DNA from: JAXLVB01 sp046329195 | GTDB lineage: Bacteria; Bacteroidota; Bacteroidia; Cytophagales; Spirosomataceae | Assembly (NCBI GenBank): GCA_046329195.1 | Contig: JAXLVB010000003.1 | Span: forward strand, 248,001-312,000 | Direction: 5' to 3' | DNA length: 64,000 bases | In this document: piece by piece, positions 36,801 through 44,204 of the stretch | Numbering within the stretch: the first letter of the stretch is position 1 | Layout: each line of letters begins with the position of its first letter | Notes under the pieces: generated by a model | Databases searched by the model: none | The model's input: only the letters and a program-made list of their open reading frames with translations | Told to the model about the DNA's origin: nothing | Position numbers and translations under genes: made by a program

Positions 36801-38082
36801 CATTCCGCAGAGCTTTACCGTGAGTGGGAGTAGTTTAACAGCCAACATCACCCTAACAGCCCCCACGGGCTTTGAGGTAAGTACTATGAGTGGTAGTGAC
36901 TTTGGGCCTTCGGTTACACTTACTCGAAACGGGACAAGCCTAGCCAACACCACCATCTATGTCCGCATGGCCGCCACGGCCACCGGCACACCCAGTGGCA
37001 ATGTCACTTGTACCAGCACAGATGCTGACGACAAATCCGTAGCAGTGAGCGGTACAGTCAGCACACTTACTGCCTTTCTGGTTTCGGGCGGGGGAACGGT
37101 CTGTAACTCTACGGTCTCCGTCCTCTTGAGTGGCTCCCAACTCAACGTCAACTACCTCTTGAAGAGAGACAACCTCCCCGTCGGCTCGCCTGTCCCTGGC
37201 ACAGGAAATCCCCTCACGTTCCCCAAGCTCGCCTTGGCCGGAACCTATACCATCGAGGCGTCCAATACCTCTTGCTCGGTGCCCATGACCGGCTCGGCCT
37301 CTATCGTCGTCGTCAACCCCGATGCCAATTTTGTCTCTTCTTCTGGCAAGTTCTTTCTCTGTCCGAATGCTACCCTTACCCTCTCGGCTCCCCCTCAACA
37401 AAACGTCGCCTTCGAGTGGAGCTTGGGTACCTCCGTCATCCCCAATTCCAATAAGCCCTCGCTGACCGTTACGCAGGCGGGACCTTATACCCTCAAGGTC
37501 ACGGGTTTGGGTTCTTGTAAGTTGGTAGATTCCAAAACTATTTATGTCCAAGTACCTACTCCTGTCTCTTACTCGGCCTCGGCTACCGTCACGGCTGCTA
37601 AGATTACCTTAACGGCTAACCCTACTGGGCAAGCCTACACGTGGAGCGGCCCTTCGGCTTTTAGTAGTACCGTTCGCAATCCAGTGATTAATGCGCCTCA
37701 ACCTACCAACGCTGGGGTCTATACCGTGGCCATGATTACCCCCAGCACGGGTTGTGCGGGCTCGGCTACGGTTTCGGTGGTTCTCAAGGCGCCTCGCTTG
37801 GGTAGTAGTGACGACGATAACACCGATAGTGTGCTGATGACAGCTTTTCCTAATCCAGCAACCAAATTCGTTACGGTGGAGATTCGCCTGGCCGAACCCT
37901 CTTCCCTACAGTTGTACCTCTACAATGCTGCGGGGCAACCGGTAGGCACTTGGGAGATGCCCGAAGAAACAACGCTCCATCGAAGAGAGCTTGATTTAGG
38001 CTCAATCAAGGATGGGCTCTACTTGATACAGGCTCAAAGTAAATACGGGAAGCAAACCAAGCGGATTGTTAAAATGGAGTAA
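33724..38082 (+). CDS. T9SS-secreted protein with nine 48-aa ELWKSDGTAAGT repeats and a beta-helix
   Basis: A 1452-aa predicted surface protein. The ATG at 33724 follows the shared promoter; the frame is open to 33547 but that part overlaps the operator and promoter. Signal peptide about 1-42 (SPLLAQ). Residues about 55-470 hold nine repeats of 48 aa (144 bp): NGxELWKSDGTAAGTVLVKD, then NLTVLGSTLYFxAxDxT, probably a beta-propeller. A beta-helix module follows at about 473-1005 (CPSGNTLYVNASVSGGTGDG, many TNTISNNTLYxN units), then Ig-like domains and a T9SS type-A sorting domain (FPNPATKFVTVEI about 1377, KRIVKME at the end). The beta-helix is shared with the 44077 gene and the last 1.09 kb with the 38575 gene. 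Function unknown. Confidence 0.9.
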   Translation: MHKKHYFSLGALSPLRWLKSVASIFFLACLLLVSTTSPLLAQTTLVKDIYAGSGGSAAPQKFAVIGSTLYFVATDATNGQELWKSDGTAAGTVLVKDINPSGDSYAANLTVMGNTLYFRAYDATNGSELWKSDGTAAGTVLVKDINPGSDGSFAENLTVLGSTLYFQAYDATNGKELWKSDGTAAGTVLVKDIRPGSNHSSPNYLTVLGSTLYFQADNGTNGVELWKSDGTAAGTVLVKDIRPGSGDSYAANLTVMGSTLYFRAYDATNGSELWQSDGTAAGTVLVKDIRPGSGGSFPDYLAVMGSTLYFQADDGTNGVELWKSDGTAAGTVLVKDILSGSNGSYPLNLTVLGSTLYFLADDATNGSELWKSDGTAAGTVLVKDINPGRNNSSPENLTVLGSTLYFRADDGTNGIELWKSDGTAAGTVLVKDIRPGRNGSYAVNLTVMGSTLYFAADDGTNGTELWKSEGVVSCPSGNTLYVNASVSGGTGDGSSWANAYASLSDALKVAHACNVVKTIKVAAGTYKPTRKPFNAGTEMTTTNGRDVTFHIPDGVTMEGGYNATTGSRDITTNVTILSGDFNNDDVVSGSGSTLSITGNTENAYHVVLASGSTGVTIDGFSIKGGYANAQTSTTVNGNAIKGYGGAGIYLHNGTNKIENNTLSGNSTNKFTSGDASDAAGGGIYISGGTNTVRYNSLYSNKSAGGGTGAYGGGVYVLQGTDNMISYNVVYNNHVNSGGGSGGGGGIYVENSTNNTISNNTLYGNYTFGSGGGSGAGISIYQGTNTISNNTLHDNTVSGGGGGSGGGINIFAGTNTISNNTLYNNTASTSTGGSGGGIYIYTGTNTISNNTLYSNTASAIYYGGGGGIYLLNSTNTLSNNIFWGNKKGSTPSATVAGADVYTSSSTDSFKNNLLQLAESSYTSANSNALGSGASGNIFNQDPLFVNAADPDGADNKPRTADDGLALQVGSPAGNAGIKGTGIPTTDITGAARTGKPDIGAYESIPGPTITLSTTSLTAFSACRGSASIPQSFTVSGSSLTANITLTAPTGFEVSTMSGSDFGPSVTLTRNGTSLANTTIYVRMAATATGTPSGNVTCTSTDADDKSVAVSGTVSTLTAFLVSGGGTVCNSTVSVLLSGSQLNVNYLLKRDNLPVGSPVPGTGNPLTFPKLALAGTYTIEASNTSCSVPMTGSASIVVVNPDANFVSSSGKFFLCPNATLTLSAPPQQNVAFEWSLGTSVIPNSNKPSLTVTQAGPYTLKVTGLGSCKLVDSKTIYVQVPTPVSYSASATVTAAKITLTANPTGQAYTWSGPSAFSSTVRNPVINAPQPTNAGVYTVAMITPSTGCAGSATVSVVLKAPRLGSSDDDNTDSVLMTAFPNPATKFVTVEIRLAEPSSLQLYLYNAAGQPVGTWEMPEETTLHRRELDLGSIKDGLYLIQAQSKYGKQTKRIVKME
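33900..35125 (+). repeat. 144-bp in-frame tandem repeats
   Basis: The core GGCACCGTCTTGGTCAAAGA recurs every 144 bp for eight full units plus a partial one. Units are near-identical and codon choices are shared, pointing to recent expansion. Confidence 0.88.
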
Positions 38083-38159
38083 AATGGTTCCTCCCTTTTA
38101 GATGAATCGGAGAAGTAGTCAGAATGAGTTGCTGCATTGGCGGCAACTCATTTTTGTCA
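37068..38159 (+). repeat. 1,092-bp C-terminal module, copy A
   Basis: By eye this is identical, base for base, to 42564-43655 (offset 5,496). It covers the last 338 codons, the stop codon and the terminator of the 33724 gene. Flanks diverge at once on both sides. Confidence 0.88.
38125..38155 (+). terminator. Rho-independent terminator of the 33724 gene
   Basis: An 8-bp stem (TGAGTTGC / GCAACTCA) is followed by five T. The same hairpin follows the 38575 gene at 43621. Confidence 0.82.
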
Positions 38160-38219
38160 GACTTACGAAGGCCAAGTCCAATCTGGAAACAGGCCTTCTT
38201 TTTAGATTGTACATAGCAA

Positions 38220-38684
38220 AAAGTATTTTATGTTACTCACCCGAGGTGCCTTGCGCTTCGGGTGTTTTGTTGGCACTCCTGTGCGGCATCCCACCCGACT
38301 GGTTAGAGGTGCGGCTTGATACCTTGACAGTATTTCGTTTATTGGAATAGTACAATTTACAAGCCCTTATCAATCGATACGCATCGCCCTAAAAAAAATA
38401 GATTGGTTACGAATTAAAATAGAAATAATACTATTTTTTATAGATATACTACTAATTTATTTTCAAAAAACACTTAAAAATACCTGACATCAGGTATTTT
38501 TTGTCCCTCCTTTTTGCTATACTTTTGTAACGAATCATTTAACTACTTTTTCATACAAAAATCATATTTTTGTCATGTACAAAAAACACTACTTTTCCCT
38601 TGGGGCGCTAAGCCGCCTCCGCTGGCTCAACACGACGGCCAGTATTTTCTTTTTGGCTTGCCTACTCTTGGGGAGCACTACCAG
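38220..38684 (+). repeat. Terminator-promoter-signal-peptide cassette, copy 2
   Basis: This is similar to 33363-33849 and 43716-44204 up to AGCACTACCAG at 38684, where the similarity stops inside the signal-peptide coding region. The second hairpin terminator is at 38238-38264. The cassette fills most of the 492-bp gap 38083-38574. Confidence 0.85.
38479..38527 (+). promoter_or_regulatory. Promoter with perfect 7-2-7 operator (site 3)
   Basis: Perfect palindrome arms in AATACCTGACATCAGGTATT at 38479-38498, TTTG at 38500-38503, a 16-base spacer, TACTTTTG at 38520-38527, ATG at 38575. Confidence 0.78.
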
Positions 38685-41600
38685 CCGCTTACGCTCGGGC
38701 TGCCAGCCAAGCCTTTGGCAGGCGGTTCTGTTCTTTTTGTTAGTAGGTTGGGCAGGCAGCAGCCATGCCCAGTGCTGGAAAGCCATTGCCGCAGGCGGCA
38801 CTCACAACGTAGGCATTAAAGCCGACGGTACTTTATGGGCTTGGGGGTATAATTACTTTGGCCAGTTGGGCGATGGCACGACTACCACCAGAATCAGCCC
38901 CACCAAAATAGGCACGGATACCGACTGGAAGGCCGTTGTTTGTGGATCTGGCCACACCCTTGCCCTAAAAACCGACGGTACGCTATATGCTTGGGGGTAT
39001 AATGCTCGTGGCCAGTTGGGCGATGGCAGTACTACCAACAAAAACAGCCCCACCAAAATAGGCACGGATACTTATACCGCCATTGCTTGCGGGGGTACTC
39101 ACAGCCTTGCCCTAAGAACCGATGGTACCTTATGGGCTTGGGGGAATAATAGTTATGGCCAGTTGGGCGATGGTACTATTGACAACAAAAACAGCCCCAC
39201 CAAAATAGGCACGGATACCGACTGGAAGGCCATTGCTGGTGGGGAGTACCACAGCCTTGCCATAAAAACTGGGGGTAATTTATGGGCTTGGGGGAAAAAT
39301 GCCTATGGCCAGTTGGGCGATGGAACTACTATCGACAAAAACAGCCCCACCAAAATAGGCACGGATACCGACTGGAAGGCCGTTGCTTGTGGACAGAGTT
39401 ACAGCCTTACCCTAAAAACCGACGGTACCTTATGGGCTTGGGGGGATAATAGCTATGGCCAGTTGGGCAATGGTACGCTCAACGACAAAACCACCCCCAC
39501 CAAAATAGGCACGGCTACCGACTGGAAGGCCGTTGCTTGTGGACATTTCCACATCCTTGCCCTAAAAACCGACGGTACTTTATGGGCTTGGGGGTATAAT
39601 GCCAATGGCCAGTTGGGCGATGGTACGACCGACGACAAATACAGCCCCACCAAAATAGGCACGGATACCGACTGGGACATCACTGCTGGTGGAAGTAACC
39701 ACAGCCTTGCCCTGAAAACCGATGGGGATTTGTCTGCTTGGGGGAATAATGCCAGTGGCCAGTTTGGCGATGGCACGACGACTGGCAAAAAGACCCCCAC
39801 GGCCATTGCTTGCCCTGGTGTTTCTACCCTCACCATCGGCACGGCCCTTAGCCCCACCAACTGCACTACGCCCAACGGTAGTATTGCTTTTAGGAGTACG
39901 GGCATAGCGGGAGGGTCTCAAACGCTCAATTACAAAAAAGATGAAGTGGCTGCATCGGCCACCGTGACGGTAGATGCATACGGTAATTTCACGCTCTCGG
40001 GTTTGAGTGCAGGGGTTTATAGCAATTTTGCCATTGGTAGCACCAACGCTACGGGCACCAACCCAACCTTGGAACCACCTGTGCCCAATTTCACGCCGGG
40101 TACGATTGCCAGCGTCAGCAACACGGCTACGAGTTTCACTATTCCGGTAAATAGTTATTCAATAGCTAATCAATATAGTTTGGTGGCAGTTACGCCGATG
40201 CCGATGCCAGGGTTTGCTGCCGTAACCAATGCACCTTTACCCCCTAGCGCCTTTTCGCTCACCGTAACAATCCCCCCCAGTGCGGCTGGTACCTATAATT
40301 TTAACTTAACGGTTAGCAACAGCACTACAGGTTGTGTGAGTGCCAATATACCAATCACATTGACCGTATTCAGCCCCTTCATCACCCGCTGGGATTTGAG
40401 CAAAACAGGTAGTAGTACTACTGGCTTGACCATTCCTATGAAAGCCACCACGGGACAGCAAGTGAGCTATACTTGGACAACCGTACCCGCAGGTACTTCT
40501 GGGGCTGGTACCTTTACCAGTTCTGGTCTCACCCTCACAGGCTTGCCTGCTGGTGCCATCATAGACCTGAGCATAGCACCTACTAATCTCGAATCTATCA
40601 GTATGGGTGCAATTAGCGTTGATAGCCGACGCCTCGTCGAAATCAGACAATGGGGCGATGTGGCTTGGACCAGTATGGAAAGTGCTTTTAGTGGCTGCGC
40701 CAACATGACCCTCACCGCCACCGATGTACCTAATACGGCGGCGGTAACCAATATGAGTGGGATGTTTGCTGGCTGTAGTAGCTTCAACCAAGCTCTGCCC
40801 GCCACTTTCAATACGAGCAATGTAACCAATATGAGTAGGATGTTCGCTGATTGTATAGCCTACAACAAAGCCTTGCCGAGTAGCTTTGACACGAAAAACG
40901 TGACGGATATGAGTACGATGTTTTCGGGTTGTAGTGCCTATAACCAAGCCCTGCCCAGTAGTTTTAACACCGCAAAGGTGACAAATATGGGTGAGATGTT
41001 TGGTGGTTGTAGCAGATTCGATCAAGCCCTACCGAATAGCTTCAACACCACTGCAGTAACAGATATGAGCTATATGTTTTATGCTTGTAGTACCTATAAC
41101 CAAGCCCTACCGAGTAGCTTCAAAACGGCTGCCGTGACCGATATGAGTAATATGTTTGCTGGCTGTACTGCCTTTAACCAAAGCTTGGCATCATTTACGC
41201 TCAATGCAGGTGTCAATTTGGCTAACTTTTTAGATAATACTGGTTTGAGTGTAGCCAATTACGATGCCACGCTTACGGCCTTTAATGCCCAAAACGTAAC
41301 GGGTAGAAGCATGGGGGCAGCAGGGTTAAAATATTGTGCCTCGGAGGCAGATAGAGCCAACTTGGTAAAAACAGTCGCCAATGGCGGTAAAAGTTGGACC
41401 ATCACCGATGGCGGGAAATTATGTAGTCCCACCATCACTGTTTCGGGTCCGTTAGGCGCTTTTTTCCCTTGTAGTGGCACGGCCAGTGCCGAGCAAAGCT
41501 TTACAGTTGGTGGTAGCAACCTCACCAACAACATTACCATAACAGCCCCCACCGACTATGAGGTGAGCACTACGAGCGGTAGCGGTTTTGGTACTTCGAT

Positions 41601-43578
41601 AAACCTACCCCAAAACGGTGGTGGTAGCGTAGCCAGTACTACTATTTATGTCCGCACGGCGGCCAATGCCACTTTGCTCAAACGCACACTCACCCTAAGT
41701 AGTCCAGGAGCTACTGACCAACTCTTATACCTGACTGGCGGAATCAATCCCCTACCCAGCCTCAGCCCCAGCCCCAGCCCTGCTATTTGTGCAGGCGCCA
41801 GCTCTTTTACCATTCCATACACGAACCCATCGGCTTCGCCTACCACTTATTCCATCTCCGGCACGGGCATCACTTCGGTAACCAACGGGAATTTGCCTGC
41901 ATCGCCCATCACCGTCAACCTGAGTGCAGGGGCTTCGGGTTCGAGTATTGCTTATACCCTAACGGTAAAGAATGCCAATGGCTGTACTTCCAGTGCGATA
42001 ACGGGCAACGTCACGGTCAAGGCCAAGCCTAACCTCCAAGCCAGTACTACCACCCCCAGCGTCTGCGTGGGGCAGTCCATCAACCTCTCGGCAGATTTGT
42101 TCACACCTCCCACATCGGGTACAGCCAGCACGGCGGCAAGTAATGTCTCGCCCACCAACTACGCTTGGGCGGGACCCACAGGCAGCAGTTTCACCACTAC
42201 CGCCCAGAACCCCAACGCTACTGCTTCCTCTACCGCCTTCGGGGGGGTGTATAGCGTTACCGTGACCAGCAACGGCTGTTCGGCCTCGGCCACAACCAGC
42301 GTCAGCGTCAAGGCATTGCCAGTCCCTGCCGCTGGCTCTACCACTCCTTCTGTCTGCGTGGGACAATCCATCAGCCTCACCGCTTCACCTGCCGGTGCTA
42401 GCTACGCTTGGGCGGGGCCAGCAGGTAGCGATTACACCAGCGACAGCCAGAATCCGAGCGTGGTGGCTTCTTCGACGGCCTTTGGCGGGCGATACACCCT
42501 CACGGTCACCAGCAATGGCTGTTCGGCTTCTGCTACGACCAGTGTCTCGGTCATCGCTGGCCCTACTGCCTTTCTGGTTTCGGGCGGGGGAACGGTCTGT
42601 AACTCTACGGTCTCCGTCCTCTTGAGTGGCTCCCAACTCAACGTCAACTACCTCTTGAAGAGAGACAACCTCCCCGTCGGCTCGCCTGTCCCTGGCACAG
42701 GAAATCCCCTCACGTTCCCCAAGCTCGCCTTGGCCGGAACCTATACCATCGAGGCGTCCAATACCTCTTGCTCGGTGCCCATGACCGGCTCGGCCTCTAT
42801 CGTCGTCGTCAACCCCGATGCCAATTTTGTCTCTTCTTCTGGCAAGTTCTTTCTCTGTCCGAATGCTACCCTTACCCTCTCGGCTCCCCCTCAACAAAAC
42901 GTCGCCTTCGAGTGGAGCTTGGGTACCTCCGTCATCCCCAATTCCAATAAGCCCTCGCTGACCGTTACGCAGGCGGGACCTTATACCCTCAAGGTCACGG
43001 GTTTGGGTTCTTGTAAGTTGGTAGATTCCAAAACTATTTATGTCCAAGTACCTACTCCTGTCTCTTACTCGGCCTCGGCTACCGTCACGGCTGCTAAGAT
43101 TACCTTAACGGCTAACCCTACTGGGCAAGCCTACACGTGGAGCGGCCCTTCGGCTTTTAGTAGTACCGTTCGCAATCCAGTGATTAATGCGCCTCAACCT
43201 ACCAACGCTGGGGTCTATACCGTGGCCATGATTACCCCCAGCACGGGTTGTGCGGGCTCGGCTACGGTTTCGGTGGTTCTCAAGGCGCCTCGCTTGGGTA
43301 GTAGTGACGACGATAACACCGATAGTGTGCTGATGACAGCTTTTCCTAATCCAGCAACCAAATTCGTTACGGTGGAGATTCGCCTGGCCGAACCCTCTTC
43401 CCTACAGTTGTACCTCTACAATGCTGCGGGGCAACCGGTAGGCACTTGGGAGATGCCCGAAGAAACAACGCTCCATCGAAGAGAGCTTGATTTAGGCTCA
43501 ATCAAGGATGGGCTCTACTTGATACAGGCTCAAAGTAAATACGGGAAGCAAACCAAGCGGATTGTTAAAATGGAGTAA
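38575..43578 (+). CDS. T9SS-secreted RCC1-repeat / BspA-like protein with a double signal peptide
   Basis: A 1667-aa predicted surface protein. It starts with the family signal peptide (IFFLACLLLGSTTS, to about 37) followed at once by a second complete-looking signal (LWQAVLFFLLVGWAGSSHAQ, ending near 66). Seven RCC1-type repeats (TLWAWGYNxxGQLGDGT, SPTKIGTDTDWKAVACG) at about 70-412 should form a seven-bladed propeller. After a linker come BspA/DUF285-like repeats at about 692-888 (VTNMSGMFAGCSSFNQALP), then Ig-like domains and a T9SS type-A sorting domain (FPNPATKFVTVEI, KRIVKME). The DUF285 region matches the 44077 gene, and the last 1.09 kb is identical to the 33724 gene. RCC1 propellers bind proteins or ligands; the ligand is unknown. 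Confidence 0.9.
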   Translation: MYKKHYFSLGALSRLRWLNTTASIFFLACLLLGSTTSRLRSGCQPSLWQAVLFFLLVGWAGSSHAQCWKAIAAGGTHNVGIKADGTLWAWGYNYFGQLGDGTTTTRISPTKIGTDTDWKAVVCGSGHTLALKTDGTLYAWGYNARGQLGDGSTTNKNSPTKIGTDTYTAIACGGTHSLALRTDGTLWAWGNNSYGQLGDGTIDNKNSPTKIGTDTDWKAIAGGEYHSLAIKTGGNLWAWGKNAYGQLGDGTTIDKNSPTKIGTDTDWKAVACGQSYSLTLKTDGTLWAWGDNSYGQLGNGTLNDKTTPTKIGTATDWKAVACGHFHILALKTDGTLWAWGYNANGQLGDGTTDDKYSPTKIGTDTDWDITAGGSNHSLALKTDGDLSAWGNNASGQFGDGTTTGKKTPTAIACPGVSTLTIGTALSPTNCTTPNGSIAFRSTGIAGGSQTLNYKKDEVAASATVTVDAYGNFTLSGLSAGVYSNFAIGSTNATGTNPTLEPPVPNFTPGTIASVSNTATSFTIPVNSYSIANQYSLVAVTPMPMPGFAAVTNAPLPPSAFSLTVTIPPSAAGTYNFNLTVSNSTTGCVSANIPITLTVFSPFITRWDLSKTGSSTTGLTIPMKATTGQQVSYTWTTVPAGTSGAGTFTSSGLTLTGLPAGAIIDLSIAPTNLESISMGAISVDSRRLVEIRQWGDVAWTSMESAFSGCANMTLTATDVPNTAAVTNMSGMFAGCSSFNQALPATFNTSNVTNMSRMFADCIAYNKALPSSFDTKNVTDMSTMFSGCSAYNQALPSSFNTAKVTNMGEMFGGCSRFDQALPNSFNTTAVTDMSYMFYACSTYNQALPSSFKTAAVTDMSNMFAGCTAFNQSLASFTLNAGVNLANFLDNTGLSVANYDATLTAFNAQNVTGRSMGAAGLKYCASEADRANLVKTVANGGKSWTITDGGKLCSPTITVSGPLGAFFPCSGTASAEQSFTVGGSNLTNNITITAPTDYEVSTTSGSGFGTSINLPQNGGGSVASTTIYVRTAANATLLKRTLTLSSPGATDQLLYLTGGINPLPSLSPSPSPAICAGASSFTIPYTNPSASPTTYSISGTGITSVTNGNLPASPITVNLSAGASGSSIAYTLTVKNANGCTSSAITGNVTVKAKPNLQASTTTPSVCVGQSINLSADLFTPPTSGTASTAASNVSPTNYAWAGPTGSSFTTTAQNPNATASSTAFGGVYSVTVTSNGCSASATTSVSVKALPVPAAGSTTPSVCVGQSISLTASPAGASYAWAGPAGSDYTSDSQNPSVVASSTAFGGRYTLTVTSNGCSASATTSVSVIAGPTAFLVSGGGTVCNSTVSVLLSGSQLNVNYLLKRDNLPVGSPVPGTGNPLTFPKLALAGTYTIEASNTSCSVPMTGSASIVVVNPDANFVSSSGKFFLCPNATLTLSAPPQQNVAFEWSLGTSVIPNSNKPSLTVTQAGPYTLKVTGLGSCKLVDSKTIYVQVPTPVSYSASATVTAAKITLTANPTGQAYTWSGPSAFSSTVRNPVINAPQPTNAGVYTVAMITPSTGCAGSATVSVVLKAPRLGSSDDDNTDSVLMTAFPNPATKFVTVEIRLAEPSSLQLYLYNAAGQPVGTWEMPEETTLHRRELDLGSIKDGLYLIQAQSKYGKQTKRIVKME

Positions 43579-43655
43579 AATGGTTCCTCCCTTTTAGATG
43601 AATCGGAGAAGTAGTCAGAATGAGTTGCTGCATTGGCGGCAACTCATTTTTGTCA
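42564..43655 (+). repeat. 1,092-bp C-terminal module, copy B
   Basis: This is the second copy of the block at 37068-38159, including stop codon and terminator. No difference was seen by eye. Confidence 0.88.
43621..43651 (+). terminator. Rho-independent terminator of the 38575 gene
   Basis: The same 8-bp stem and T run as at 38125, carried within the duplicated block. Confidence 0.82.
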
Positions 43656-43715
43656 AGCTTACGAAGGCCAAGCCCAATCTGGAAACAGGCCTCCTTTTTA
43701 CATCGTACATAACAA

Positions 43716-44204
43716 AAAGTATTTTGTATTACTCACCCGAGGTGCCTTGCGCTTCGGGTGTTTTGTTGGTACTCCTATGCGGCAGCCTGTTCCCACCCGA
43801 CTGGTTAGAGGTGCGGCTTGAAACCTTGACGGCGCTTCACTTATTGGAATAATACAATTTTTAATTCCTTATCAAGCAATATACCTCGCCCTGAGAAAAG
43901 TGGGAACGCCACGAATTGAAATAAAAATAACACTATTTTATATTGAAATATTACTAATTTATTTTCAAAAAACGCCCAAAAATACCTGACATCAGGTATT
44001 TTTTGTCCCTCCTTTTTGCTATACTTTTGTAACGAACCATTTAACCACTTTTTCATACAAAAATCATATTTTTGTTATGTACAAAAAACACTACTTTTCC
44101 CTCGGGGCGCTGAGCCCCCTCCGCTGGCTCAAAAGCGCAGCCAGTATTTTCTTTTGGGCTTGCCTACTCTTGGGGAGCACTACCAGCCCACTGCTGGCCC
44201 AAAA
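43716..44204 (+). repeat. Terminator-promoter-signal-peptide cassette, copy 3
   Basis: This is similar to copies 1 and 2 and closest to copy 1 at its right end, where both continue CTGCTGGCCCAAA through the signal cleavage site. The hairpin terminator is at 43734-43760. The cassette fills most of the 498-bp gap 43579-44076. Confidence 0.85.
43981..44029 (+). promoter_or_regulatory. Promoter with perfect 7-2-7 operator (site 4)
   Basis: AATACCTGACATCAGGTATT at 43981-44000, TTTG at 44002-44005, a 16-base spacer, TACTTTTG at 44022-44029, ATG at 44077. The geometry is the same as at sites 2 and 3. Confidence 0.78.
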
